Shown in pieces: positions 42,713 through 51,235 of a stretch of 64,000 nucleotides of DNA. The stretch's first letter is position 1. Each line of letters begins with the position of its first letter. A program made the translations under genes and the position numbers. The DNA comes from Mariniblastus fucicola (GTDB taxonomy: Bacteria; Planctomycetota; Planctomycetia; Pirellulales; Pirellulaceae), in the NCBI RefSeq assembly GCF_008087665.1, contig NZ_CP042912.1, positions 1,116,001-1,180,000 of the forward strand, read 5' to 3'. The notes beneath the pieces were generated by a model. The model was not told the origin of the DNA, did no database searches, and saw nothing but the letters and a program-made list of their open reading frames with translations.

Positions 42713-43048
42713 ATGAAATCAAATCAACCGGAGCGAGTCTTTCGACTTGGTTCAATTAGTGCCAGTGTATTCGTGAATTCGGTACCAGACAGCGATGTCC
42801 CGGAACGCGAGTTTCGTTGCGTCAGTTTGCAAAAGCGGTACTCGGTCGATGGTGAATCTCGATTCAGCTCGACCTTCAACTTGTCAGACATCCCTATTGC
42901 GATCGAGGTGCTGCGAATCGCGTTCAATCATGTAGCCAGCATGGAACTGGACGTGGCAGTGGCTCGAGACTGGCATGGCATCGCAGAACGCACTTTTCGA
43001 GCCACTGGCAGCCAATCTACTGCTGATGCTCAGGGAGGTGCGAAATGA
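42713..43048 (+). CDS. Small mobile-element protein, paralogue family A member 3
   Basis: 111 residues. FRLGSISASVFVNS, FRCVSLQKRYSVDGESRFSST and FNLSDIPIAIEVLRIAFNHV align by eye with the two other members in this island, with a longer C-terminal tail. Its TGA overlaps the ATG of the excisionase-like gene (ATGA), so it belongs to the recombination operon. Confidence 0.7.
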   Translation: MKSNQPERVFRLGSISASVFVNSVPDSDVPEREFRCVSLQKRYSVDGESRFSSTFNLSDIPIAIEVLRIAFNHVASMELDVAVARDWHGIAERTFRATGSQSTADAQGGAK

Positions 43049-43263
43049 GCCGGCGAAACGAAGGAGGTGTCATCCGAATCGATGAAGCATACAGCAAACG
43101 TTGCGTGCTCGATCGTCTCGGCGTGTCCCAGCGTTTTTGGGACAAGATGCTTGATGAAGGACTTCCCTACACCAACGTGGGTCACACGCGTTGGGTAACC
43201 GGCGAAGCGATCATGAACTACCTGAAAAAGTTTGCGCAAACCAAGCAGGTTCAGGCACAGTAG
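43045..43263 (+). CDS. Excisionase-like HTH protein
   Basis: 72 residues. The layout (KRCVLDRLGVSQRFWDKMLDEGLP, then YTNVGHTRWVTGEAIMNYL) is the winged MerR/Xis-type fold in which a helix-turn-helix is followed by a wing carrying the R-W-x-x-G-x-x-I motif. Five bases upstream of the integrase ATG, as expected for a xis-int pair that controls integration and excision. Confidence 0.75.
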   Translation: MSRRNEGGVIRIDEAYSKRCVLDRLGVSQRFWDKMLDEGLPYTNVGHTRWVTGEAIMNYLKKFAQTKQVQAQ

Positions 43264-43267
43264 CTTC

Positions 43268-44797
43268 ATGGCTCGTTCTCCAGAAATTGGCAACGTAAAG
43301 TTGTACCCAAATCGGCCTTTGCGTGATTCCGATCGCGGATTCGTCTTGCAGTTTTATTGTCCTATTCAGGGCAAGCGAGTTCGAAGAAGCACCGGAACGC
43401 GCGATCGCCGTGAGGCTAGAAGAATGCAGAAAGAATGCACGAATCGCTTAATCAGCGGCGAATACATTGCGTCTGGCGGTTTGATAACCGCAGAGCAGGA
43501 TCTCACGAGACACGGTGTTGGTCGTGTTCTTGCAGGTGGAATGCACCAAGAGCAAGCGTCAGAATATTCGCGGTCATGGGACGAGTGCAAAGATCAGTAT
43601 CTTGCTTACAAGAAGACCCGGGTGCGTGACTCGTCCTTTGCTGACACAACTTCACGCCTGAATATTGCCGAGAGAATCCTGACGGGAAGACGCGAAGACC
43701 AAGGTCTGGTCGGTACTGGTTCAATCAAAGAATGTTGTACCCTTGGCTCACTGGAGTATCTACAAGACCGATTGCTTGCCGGCGACGAATGTCGCTACGA
43801 CTGGCGTTCACCGATGACGGTTAATTCCTCGATGGGCGTCATTATGGCGTTTGTTCGCTATTGCGCACGTCATGAATGGATCGACAAAGTCCCCTATCTC
43901 GAAAAGCTCGAAGTCGACAATCCAATGAAAGGCCGCCCAATTACCGAGGCTGAATTCGAGGCGATGCTCAAAGCGGTTCCCAAAGTTGTCGGCGAAAACG
44001 CAACCGGTTCTTGGCGTCGAGTACTACAGATCATCTGGACTACCGCATTTCGAGTTGGCGACGTTATGAATTTCTCATGGGATGACAAATCGCAAATCCA
44101 CCCTCTGTGGCCCGACGACCGCCGCGAGCATCCCACGATCGCGATTCCGTCAAAACAAAAGAACCGAAAGAATCAAGAAGTGCCAATGCTGCCCGAGCTG
44201 GAAACACTCCTCGATACCACTCCTGAAGATGCGAGAACAGGTTGGATTGCCAATCCCCTCCCGATCGACTCGGAAAACTTCTTTGGGGATCGCCCAACGC
44301 CAAAGGAGTTGGCCAAACTCAAAAAACGACTTTCCAATGTTGCCATCGCCGAGCAGTTCGGCGTGAGTGAAACGGCAGTACGAAAATGGCTGGCAGATCC
44401 AAGTCGGTTGAAAGCAGAGAGCCAAATCAGCGAAGTACAGCGATTGACGAAAGAGCGTGTCGGCCGCGTTCTTGGCCTGATCGGTCAAAAGGCCGATGTC
44501 GTTGTTCAAGAAAAAGACGACGAGCTTCGCAAGCGTCTGAAATATGCTTCGGCCCATGATATCCGCCGCGGCTGTGCCCAGCGTCTCATCAACCAAGGCG
44601 TCTCTGCCGAAACTCTCAAACTCATTCTCCGGCATTCCGATTTCGCGACAACTGAAAAATTCTACGGGGCTGTAAAGAGCGTTCAATCAGCGTCGCTGGA
44701 AATTCGCAACCTCGATTCTAAAGCAGCGAATGAAGAAGCTTCACAATTTAATCCGTCTGAGCTTGAGAAGCTCCGCAAGCTTCTCTCACAGCTTTAG
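43268..44797 (+). CDS. Large tyrosine integrase with an internal helix-turn-helix insertion
   Basis: 509 residues from ATG 43268. The N-terminal arm-binding region contains GFVLQFYCPIQGKRVRRSTG, followed by a core-binding domain and a catalytic domain with Arg in WTTAFRVGDVMNFSW (about 261), Lys in IPSKQKNRKNQEVP, His/Arg in SAHDIRRGCAQRL (about 430), His in LILRHSDFATTEKFY and nucleophile Tyr. Between the Lys and the His-x-x-Arg box there is an extra segment, about 345-380, with a clear helix-turn-helix (LSNVAIAEQFGVSETAVRKW). Likely the integrase of this island. Confidence 0.88.
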   Translation: MARSPEIGNVKLYPNRPLRDSDRGFVLQFYCPIQGKRVRRSTGTRDRREARRMQKECTNRLISGEYIASGGLITAEQDLTRHGVGRVLAGGMHQEQASEYSRSWDECKDQYLAYKKTRVRDSSFADTTSRLNIAERILTGRREDQGLVGTGSIKECCTLGSLEYLQDRLLAGDECRYDWRSPMTVNSSMGVIMAFVRYCARHEWIDKVPYLEKLEVDNPMKGRPITEAEFEAMLKAVPKVVGENATGSWRRVLQIIWTTAFRVGDVMNFSWDDKSQIHPLWPDDRREHPTIAIPSKQKNRKNQEVPMLPELETLLDTTPEDARTGWIANPLPIDSENFFGDRPTPKELAKLKKRLSNVAIAEQFGVSETAVRKWLADPSRLKAESQISEVQRLTKERVGRVLGLIGQKADVVVQEKDDELRKRLKYASAHDIRRGCAQRLINQGVSAETLKLILRHSDFATTEKFYGAVKSVQSASLEIRNLDSKAANEEASQFNPSELEKLRKLLSQL

Positions 44798-45027
44798 TTG
44801 CATCAGGTTGGCCGAACGAAACTCATCTTGGCCGCTCGACGAAGAGCACAACAAGGACTTACGGTCGCTTAGACGCTCGAATCTTTGCAATGGTGATCTA
44901 AACCAAGTTTTATATCCCGAAAATGTGTTTTTTGTTGACGGGCACGTTCAGGAGTTCCGGACTTAACCGATTGTGCGAGTTGTATTAGCCGCAATCTGCC
45001 CGTTTGAACTACCGCGAGAGCCCTCCC

Positions 45028-47982
45028 ATGCATGCCCATTCGAAAGTCATCCTTGTTGTCTTGTCACTGTTCGTGGCGACACCAATGGCAGTACATGCAC
45101 AAGGGCGAAATTTATTTTGGAACTATCCGCAAGCACCATTTGACGGTTTCCACCGAGGCTTGAATTGGCAGATCGAAGGCACCAATGATTCGCCTCTCGG
45201 GCTTGCTGACGCAGATCATCTCTTCTTTGACAAAGACCACGGCACGAGTGTAGCTTGGGATCGATATTCAGATCCTTGGCATTCTGACGTATTAAACAGT
45301 CGTTCTGCGAGTCTGCAAGTATCTAGGGGGCAAGTCCGAATGTACGGGACTCATGAGTACTCCATGACCTTAACGGGGCCCGACGCGATTCACGATGTAA
45401 CCGGATCCGCGAACCTGCTGGGAGAAAACACCGTCCTGTCGATTGGTGACGAAAACAACCCTTTCAAAAGACAATTTACATTGAGCGTCGAAGATGATTT
45501 CGCGATCAATGAAAACGGTTCGCTAAGAATTTACGACAAAGGCGTCGTAAAAACCAATACACTTTCCATGGGCGACTCTTTCTACGCAAACCTGCATATT
45601 TTCGATGGTGGTGAAATGGAGGTTGTCGATACTGCATGGTTTGGAAAAACGAACACGCCTTCTCCCGCAGGCACTGGATACTATTCATATGTGACAGTGG
45701 AATCCGGTGGCCAATTCAGTAGCAAAGATCTTTTCATCGGCGATGGCAACGGTGCTCGGTTAAATATCAACGGCGGATTGGTTGACGTGGGGCAAACCGT
45801 TGTTGCGAATCAGGACAAAAGTTTGGCTGAGCTTCATGTCAATACCGATGGAATTTTACGAACCGCCGACCTGACCATCGGCAACTTTGGTGTTGCAAGT
45901 GCTACTGCTGGACAGAACTCTACCATCGATGCGAAACATACAGTTATCGGCGGAGAACTTGGGGGTCGAGGCACGTTGTTGACAAGCGGAACAGACATTG
46001 ACTTCCAGACGTTGACCTTGGGAGACAAAGGGAACGGCTTCCTGTTGTTGGAAGAAGACAGTTTCCTGACGACAGGCGTCGCTCACCTAGGAGTTGAGTC
46101 AGGTTCGAGCGGAAAACTCAATCTATTCGACAGCGTTTGGAATTCGACGGAAACGACCATCGGTGAAATGACAGATAGCAACGGCACGGTTGATGTTTAT
46201 CGCAGTCATTTTGAAACGGGCGATCTTCGCGTTGGAAAAAACGGATTTGGCCGACTACGAATTTTTGATGGATCAGTTATCACCAATAGTGACGTCTATG
46301 TTGGCGGTCGCGATCCGGGTGATCCTCCAGCCGGGGGTGTCGTAATTGGAGCGGCCTATGGTACTGGAATTATTGACGTTGATCTCATCGACACGACCAA
46401 TGGAGAAGCTGCGTGGACGATGGATTCGCTGAACATTGGTGCTCGTAGCGACATCGACGCCAATTATGGGTTGGTCCGAGTAAAAGCTCGACTTGCGGAG
46501 ACAGAGGATTTGACAGTAAACAACACGGGGACGCTCGAGATCAACGGCGGGCTGTTTGCAGCGAATGGAAAAACTCTGATCCGTGACGGCGGCAAAGTGC
46601 AACTCAACGCTGGCGTCTTCAGACTCAATGAAATCTCGCAGGAATCACTCGATCGAGTTGAGCATTATGGAGGGCGGATCGGTTTGCTCGGTGACTATGA
46701 CTTGGTAGACACCATTCCTTCAATGATTCTTTCCCGCACGGACCTCCTTGAAAGTGGGCGCGGATTTGAAATTGACGGACAGGCCCACATTAATAGCTCG
46801 ACTGTTGTAGATATCGATGGCGGAACATTCAGGGCTCGCAATCTGGAGAACCACGGTGTCATCAACAATTTTTATGGGAGTGTAAATGACTTTGCCACTC
46901 CTGAGCAAACAGGGTCTGCATTTCAAAACTATGGCACGATTAACAGCACGGGAGGTTCATTCGAGTGCTCAGTCATCAACAATAGTGGCGGCGTGATTCA
47001 CACACATGAAACAACTGACCCGTTCAACGAAGTTTCCCGCTTCAAACATGTAGAGAACCATGGGGCACTCAATATCGATGGCTCTACCTCAATAGAGATG
47101 AACAACTTTGGCAGTGTGACCGTCGGCAGCGGCTCAATAAACCCAAGCAACCTTGTCGTTTCTTTAATGGGTGACAACCGAGGAGTCCTTGAAGCATTTT
47201 CAGGCGCCTACGTCGATCTTGCGCCGACACTCTCCATTGACCAGGGTGAGTTTAGAGTGGGGCGTTTCACAAACCACTCTGGCGGAACAATCCGTGCCAA
47301 AGAGTTTGCGGCTTTCGATGTGAACTCATCTCTTGTCGGCACGGCGATGGCATTCCATACAGGATCCAACTTGGAAATTGAACGAAACGCATACTTTGGC
47401 ATCAGCGGGAACACGTTCTTCCAAGAGGGTACCATCGTCAGCGGAGACGGGATTCTGTTCATCGGAGATGCGGTCGAAATTGGAAGTAACCTCACAACAG
47501 AAGAAATCCGCATCAACGCTGGCGGAATAACTCTTGTTGGAGAGAAAGTGGATATCGACAACAGTGTGTCAGCTCAAGAATTTGGCACTCAGGTCGAGAT
47601 CGGCACTGAAGGCCGATTAGTTGTGGATATTCGACGCAGCAACGGACGCGACAGCAATTTTGAATACGACCAGTTCATCTTTGACAAGGATGTGTTCCTC
47701 GATGGAACTCTCGAAATACGGTTTGACGAAGCGTTGCTAGTCGGACCGGAAGTTGGCTTTGATATTCTTGAGTATCGCGGGGGTGCATTTGGACAATTTG
47801 CTGAAATCGTGACGAATGCTCGATCATTCGGATTCGTAGCTTCTGATTTAGAATTGTCCTCGTCCGGACGCCTGACCTTCTCTACGGCTGCCGTGCCGGA
47901 GCCGTCAGCAATGATAGTCATGCTTGGAATCACTTTGTGCGTTGCCAGTTCAAGGCATCGACGCAAACATATTCAACGATAA
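45028..47982 (+). CDS. Large PEP-CTERM beta-helix surface protein
   Basis: 984 residues from ATG 45028. Signal peptide (VILVVLSLFVATPMAVHAQG), then a long repetitive region rich in Gly/Asn/Asp turns (GDGNGARLNINGGLVDVG, LRVGKNGFGRLRIFDGSV), typical of autotransporter-like parallel beta-helices, then a PEP-CTERM signal (VPEPSAMIVML plus hydrophobic helix and RHRRKH). Expected to be exported and anchored by an exosortase system. Probably a surface adhesin or coat component. The next gene is an ECF sigma factor. Confidence 0.88.
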   Translation: MHAHSKVILVVLSLFVATPMAVHAQGRNLFWNYPQAPFDGFHRGLNWQIEGTNDSPLGLADADHLFFDKDHGTSVAWDRYSDPWHSDVLNSRSASLQVSRGQVRMYGTHEYSMTLTGPDAIHDVTGSANLLGENTVLSIGDENNPFKRQFTLSVEDDFAINENGSLRIYDKGVVKTNTLSMGDSFYANLHIFDGGEMEVVDTAWFGKTNTPSPAGTGYYSYVTVESGGQFSSKDLFIGDGNGARLNINGGLVDVGQTVVANQDKSLAELHVNTDGILRTADLTIGNFGVASATAGQNSTIDAKHTVIGGELGGRGTLLTSGTDIDFQTLTLGDKGNGFLLLEEDSFLTTGVAHLGVESGSSGKLNLFDSVWNSTETTIGEMTDSNGTVDVYRSHFETGDLRVGKNGFGRLRIFDGSVITNSDVYVGGRDPGDPPAGGVVIGAAYGTGIIDVDLIDTTNGEAAWTMDSLNIGARSDIDANYGLVRVKARLAETEDLTVNNTGTLEINGGLFAANGKTLIRDGGKVQLNAGVFRLNEISQESLDRVEHYGGRIGLLGDYDLVDTIPSMILSRTDLLESGRGFEIDGQAHINSSTVVDIDGGTFRARNLENHGVINNFYGSVNDFATPEQTGSAFQNYGTINSTGGSFECSVINNSGGVIHTHETTDPFNEVSRFKHVENHGALNIDGSTSIEMNNFGSVTVGSGSINPSNLVVSLMGDNRGVLEAFSGAYVDLAPTLSIDQGEFRVGRFTNHSGGTIRAKEFAAFDVNSSLVGTAMAFHTGSNLEIERNAYFGISGNTFFQEGTIVSGDGILFIGDAVEIGSNLTTEEIRINAGGITLVGEKVDIDNSVSAQEFGTQVEIGTEGRLVVDIRRSNGRDSNFEYDQFIFDKDVFLDGTLEIRFDEALLVGPEVGFDILEYRGGAFGQFAEIVTNARSFGFVASDLELSSSGRLTFSTAAVPEPSAMIVMLGITLCVASSRHRRKHIQR

Positions 47983-48185
47983 ACACCTAGACTGATTCCT
48001 GTTGCAAGCTGCCACTTTATCGCCAGTGAATTTTGAATACTAAACCTAACTACAACGTTCCCAAAATTTCGTAGTCGCAAGTTCGATAGTTAAGGTATTT
48101 GACGAGCACCTAACATAGCACATATGCTAGACAGTCGCAGATCGCGACAGCGTCTAATTATCCGTTTTCTCGCCAACGGTCCATC

Positions 48186-48788
48186 TTGAATCACTTACCC
48201 GGATCGATCACCAAAGCAATCACCGATATTGGTGAACAGGATCAGTCAGCAGCTGAGTTAATCTGGCGACGCTTCTTTGATCGGTTGTGTAATTATGTGA
48301 AGTCGAAAATTTACGATCGCCACCGGCGTCTTATTTCTCCTGATGAAATCGCATCCAACGCGTTTCTAGCTCTGTTTACTGGTCTGCACGAAAAAAGATT
48401 TAATAAAGTTCGCAACCGTGATGAGCTTTGGCAGATGCTTACCTTGATCGCTGCGCGTGATGCTATTAACGAACAGGAAAAAATCCACGCACAAAAGCGG
48501 GGAGGCGGGAAAATTTGCGACAGTTCTGCTTTCGGGCCGCAAGGCATTGGCAATGTGCAGGATTACGTGCAACGTGATCCGCCGCCGGAAGTCTTTGTTG
48601 AATTGGAAGAACTAAGCCAACGGTTGTTGCGCAATCTTCCCAGTGATGAAATTCGGAACGTTGCCATTTGGCGCATGGCAGGATATAGCAACGTCGAGAT
48701 CGCGGAAAAGCTTGGAAAAACCGAGCGCACTGTCGAGCGAAAGCTAAATCTAATCCGGAAGATTTGGTCAAAGCTTGCAGACAGTTGA
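48186..48788 (+). CDS. ECF-type RNA polymerase sigma factor (planctomycete type)
   Basis: 200 residues: region 2 (AELIWRRFFDRLCNYVKSKI, SPDEIASNAFLALF, WQMLTLIAARDAINEQ), a longer-than-usual linker, and region 4 (LRNLPSDEIRNVAIWRMAGYSNVEIAEKLGKTERTVERKL). The start appears to be TTG 48186 with no obvious Shine-Dalgarno. Planctomycete ECF factors of this type are often encoded beside Ser/Thr kinases (family knowledge), and a kinase follows at 51236. No anti-sigma factor is visible. Confidence 0.85.
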   Translation: MNHLPGSITKAITDIGEQDQSAAELIWRRFFDRLCNYVKSKIYDRHRRLISPDEIASNAFLALFTGLHEKRFNKVRNRDELWQMLTLIAARDAINEQEKIHAQKRGGGKICDSSAFGPQGIGNVQDYVQRDPPPEVFVELEELSQRLLRNLPSDEIRNVAIWRMAGYSNVEIAEKLGKTERTVERKLNLIRKIWSKLADS

Positions 48789-48958
48789 CTTTTTCATTCT
48801 GCACTGCACATACGGATCTCATGAAGATGCTCGTTTGTGACGCCGAAATTTGGAATCAATTTTTCACAATTTCACGAAAGGCCTGTCGGGTTGCAAGTTT
48901 TTTGTCGGACCAATGAAGGGAACGTCTACCCTTGTCTTTCGCTAATGCAAGTTGATAT

Positions 48959-51044
48959 ATGAAGCCACCCTTTGATACTCGCCATCTTTTTTCGTCTCTT
49001 GCCCTATTTGGAATTATGGGCTTGAACAGTTGGACTTACGGCCAAACGCTAGACATTGGAGCCGACGAATTCGTCGATCTCATCGGGCAAGACATGAGAT
49101 ATGCCGAACCTTATCGTGACATAAGCATTCACGACGGAGGGCGGCTGAGAGTGGATGAGCTCGATTGGCTGAACGATCCTTTTGCATCACCACAGCCTGC
49201 ATCAATCACCGTCACAGGCACGAATTCCTTACTGGAAACTCGCCTGTTTCAAAGCAATGATTCAAACGACAACAACACTCTATTCTTAAGGTTTGGCACG
49301 ACCGGAGTTAAAGACGGCGGTAGAATCAGCGCTTGGCAGTCGTTTCTATACGGAACTGTGATCGATGTAGAAAACGGAATTTTTGATAGCGGCATTGCGC
49401 TTTCTTTGGCACCCGACTCCACTGGCAAGGCGACGTTACTGACGGCTTCCAACTCGGTGATCGCCGCAAGTAATGGCCGCCTGAGTAGTGATGTGGAGTT
49501 ATCCAGCGGTTCGAGGATGTGGCTTGCAACTTCAAATATCGGGGGAGACTTTGGGCGAGGCGAAGTCACCTTAAGCGGAAATTCGACGCTAGGAATCGGA
49601 ACCACCAAGGTGACCTTGGATTCTTGAACATCGGCACCTCGCTGAAAGAAAACTCCAATATATTTCAAGTGACGGATTCGACCAGTCGACTCTCGGCGAA
49701 CGCAAGCTCAATTCATTCTCGATCGACACAGATTGGACACAGATTGGACTCAGATTGGACTCAGATTGGACTCAGATTGGACTCAGATTGGACTCAGATT
49801 GGACTCAGATTGGACTCACTGAACGGCAGTCTACGTTGGATGAATCGCTCTCGGCCTTTTGCCAACGGGAAGTGGTTTTATCCAATAATTCTTACTGGTC
49901 CAATTCGGATGGAATCGACATAGAAAACGGTAGAGTTACAGCAACCAACAGCACCATTGAAACAGAAATCTTAAACGTCAATGCCGACGAACGATTTAGC
50001 GCCTGCTTTGAAATGTCTGGTGGATCCTTGGTAGTTGCCGAAAATCCGAGTGGTAACTACTCTGGATCGTCCCCCGGCTCATTGTCGGTTCGAGGCGGGA
50101 AATTTCATGTCACGAACGATGCGATTGTTGATCTTCAGGCGACGTTTTCAGTTGGTGAAACGAACTTAAGTAACATCACGGCACCAATTCCTAACGAATT
50201 GTCGGATATTAAAATTTCAGGAGGCTCAAAGCTCAAAGCCAATAGTTTAAACGTCGAAGCAGGCGTGGGCGACAGCAGAATAACCGTCACAGGGGCTGAC
50301 TCCGCAATCAACGTGACAGCAACTGTTTTCTTTGACACTGATTCTTTCGTGTTTCCAACAGCCGGCGAGATTGGTGTCGAGGTGCTGGATGGAGCATCCC
50401 TAACTGGTGAATCGATCTTCTTGGCTGGTGGAGCAACGTTTGTCCAAGTAGCCGAGAACGGCTACCTTGCCGCCGATCAGTTTGTTACGGTTGCCAGTGG
50501 GGCAAACCTGGAAATAGGAGTTGATGGGTCGTTGCGAGCGAGCGTTTTGGACTTGTCTTTGTCCCCAGGTGAAATTGAATTGTCAGGCAGGCTCGATATC
50601 GATGAAGTGAAAGGTAGTCTCGACCAACTGGGCGGGGTTCTTGAATTCGGCCAAAATCTGGGAGTTACGGTTTTCGAAAACGACTACGAGCTTGGCGATG
50701 CTGCTTCCATTGAGTTCGATATACATGGCCTCTTACGAGGCGAAGATTACGGCTCTGTATCAATTTTGGGTTTAGCAGAATTAGATGGCGTGCTTGATAT
50801 CAACTTCGTTTCCGGATTTAATGCCAACTTGGGGGATACCTTTCAACTTTTCGAGGGGCAAATTATGGGGGATTACACGTTCGATTTTTCCGATGCGTTG
50901 TTAAACAAGGGGCTGGCGTTTGACACTTCTGAATTTGATAAGACTGGCTTCATTGCCGTAGTTTCCGCGATACCAGAGCCAAATTCAGCAGCTGCTATTT
51001 GTTTCTTGCTGCCCTTCCTCTGCGTCGGCAGACGTCGGATATAG
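48959..51044 (+). pseudogene. PEP-CTERM surface protein gene broken by frameshifts
   Basis: The first part (48959-49627) has a signal peptide and beta-helix-like repeats and stops at a TGA just after GIGTTKVTLDS. The protein-like reading then continues in the next frame (GDLGFLNIGTSLKENSN) and, after an 11-bp tandem repeat, in the third frame through to VSAIPEPNSAAAI, a hydrophobic helix and GRRRI (PEP-CTERM). One missing G near 49610 and a repeat-number change would explain both shifts. Intact it would be about 690 residues, related in style to the 984-residue protein upstream. Confidence 0.7.
49730..49817 (+). repeat. Eight tandem copies of an 11-bp unit inside the PEP-CTERM gene
   Basis: Unit AGATTGGACTC repeated head to tail (the first copy ends CAC instead of CTC). 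Since 11 is not a multiple of three, gain or loss of a unit shifts the frame, and at least two reading frames remain open across the array. Confidence 0.9.
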
Positions 51045-51235
51045 TGGTTGTTATTGATTGTTGAAATAATGAGGGTCGGAGTTCTGAGGCGCTTTACAAA
51101 GTTCCGTTTTCCAGCCAGTTAAGTTAATCATTCTTTCGACGATTTCAGGTGGGACTGCGGGTTGCAGCAAAAGTAAAATCCTAAAGCTGTTTGTCAGACA
51201 TTTGATGAGTCATACATCTGGGCAGAGATTTCTTG

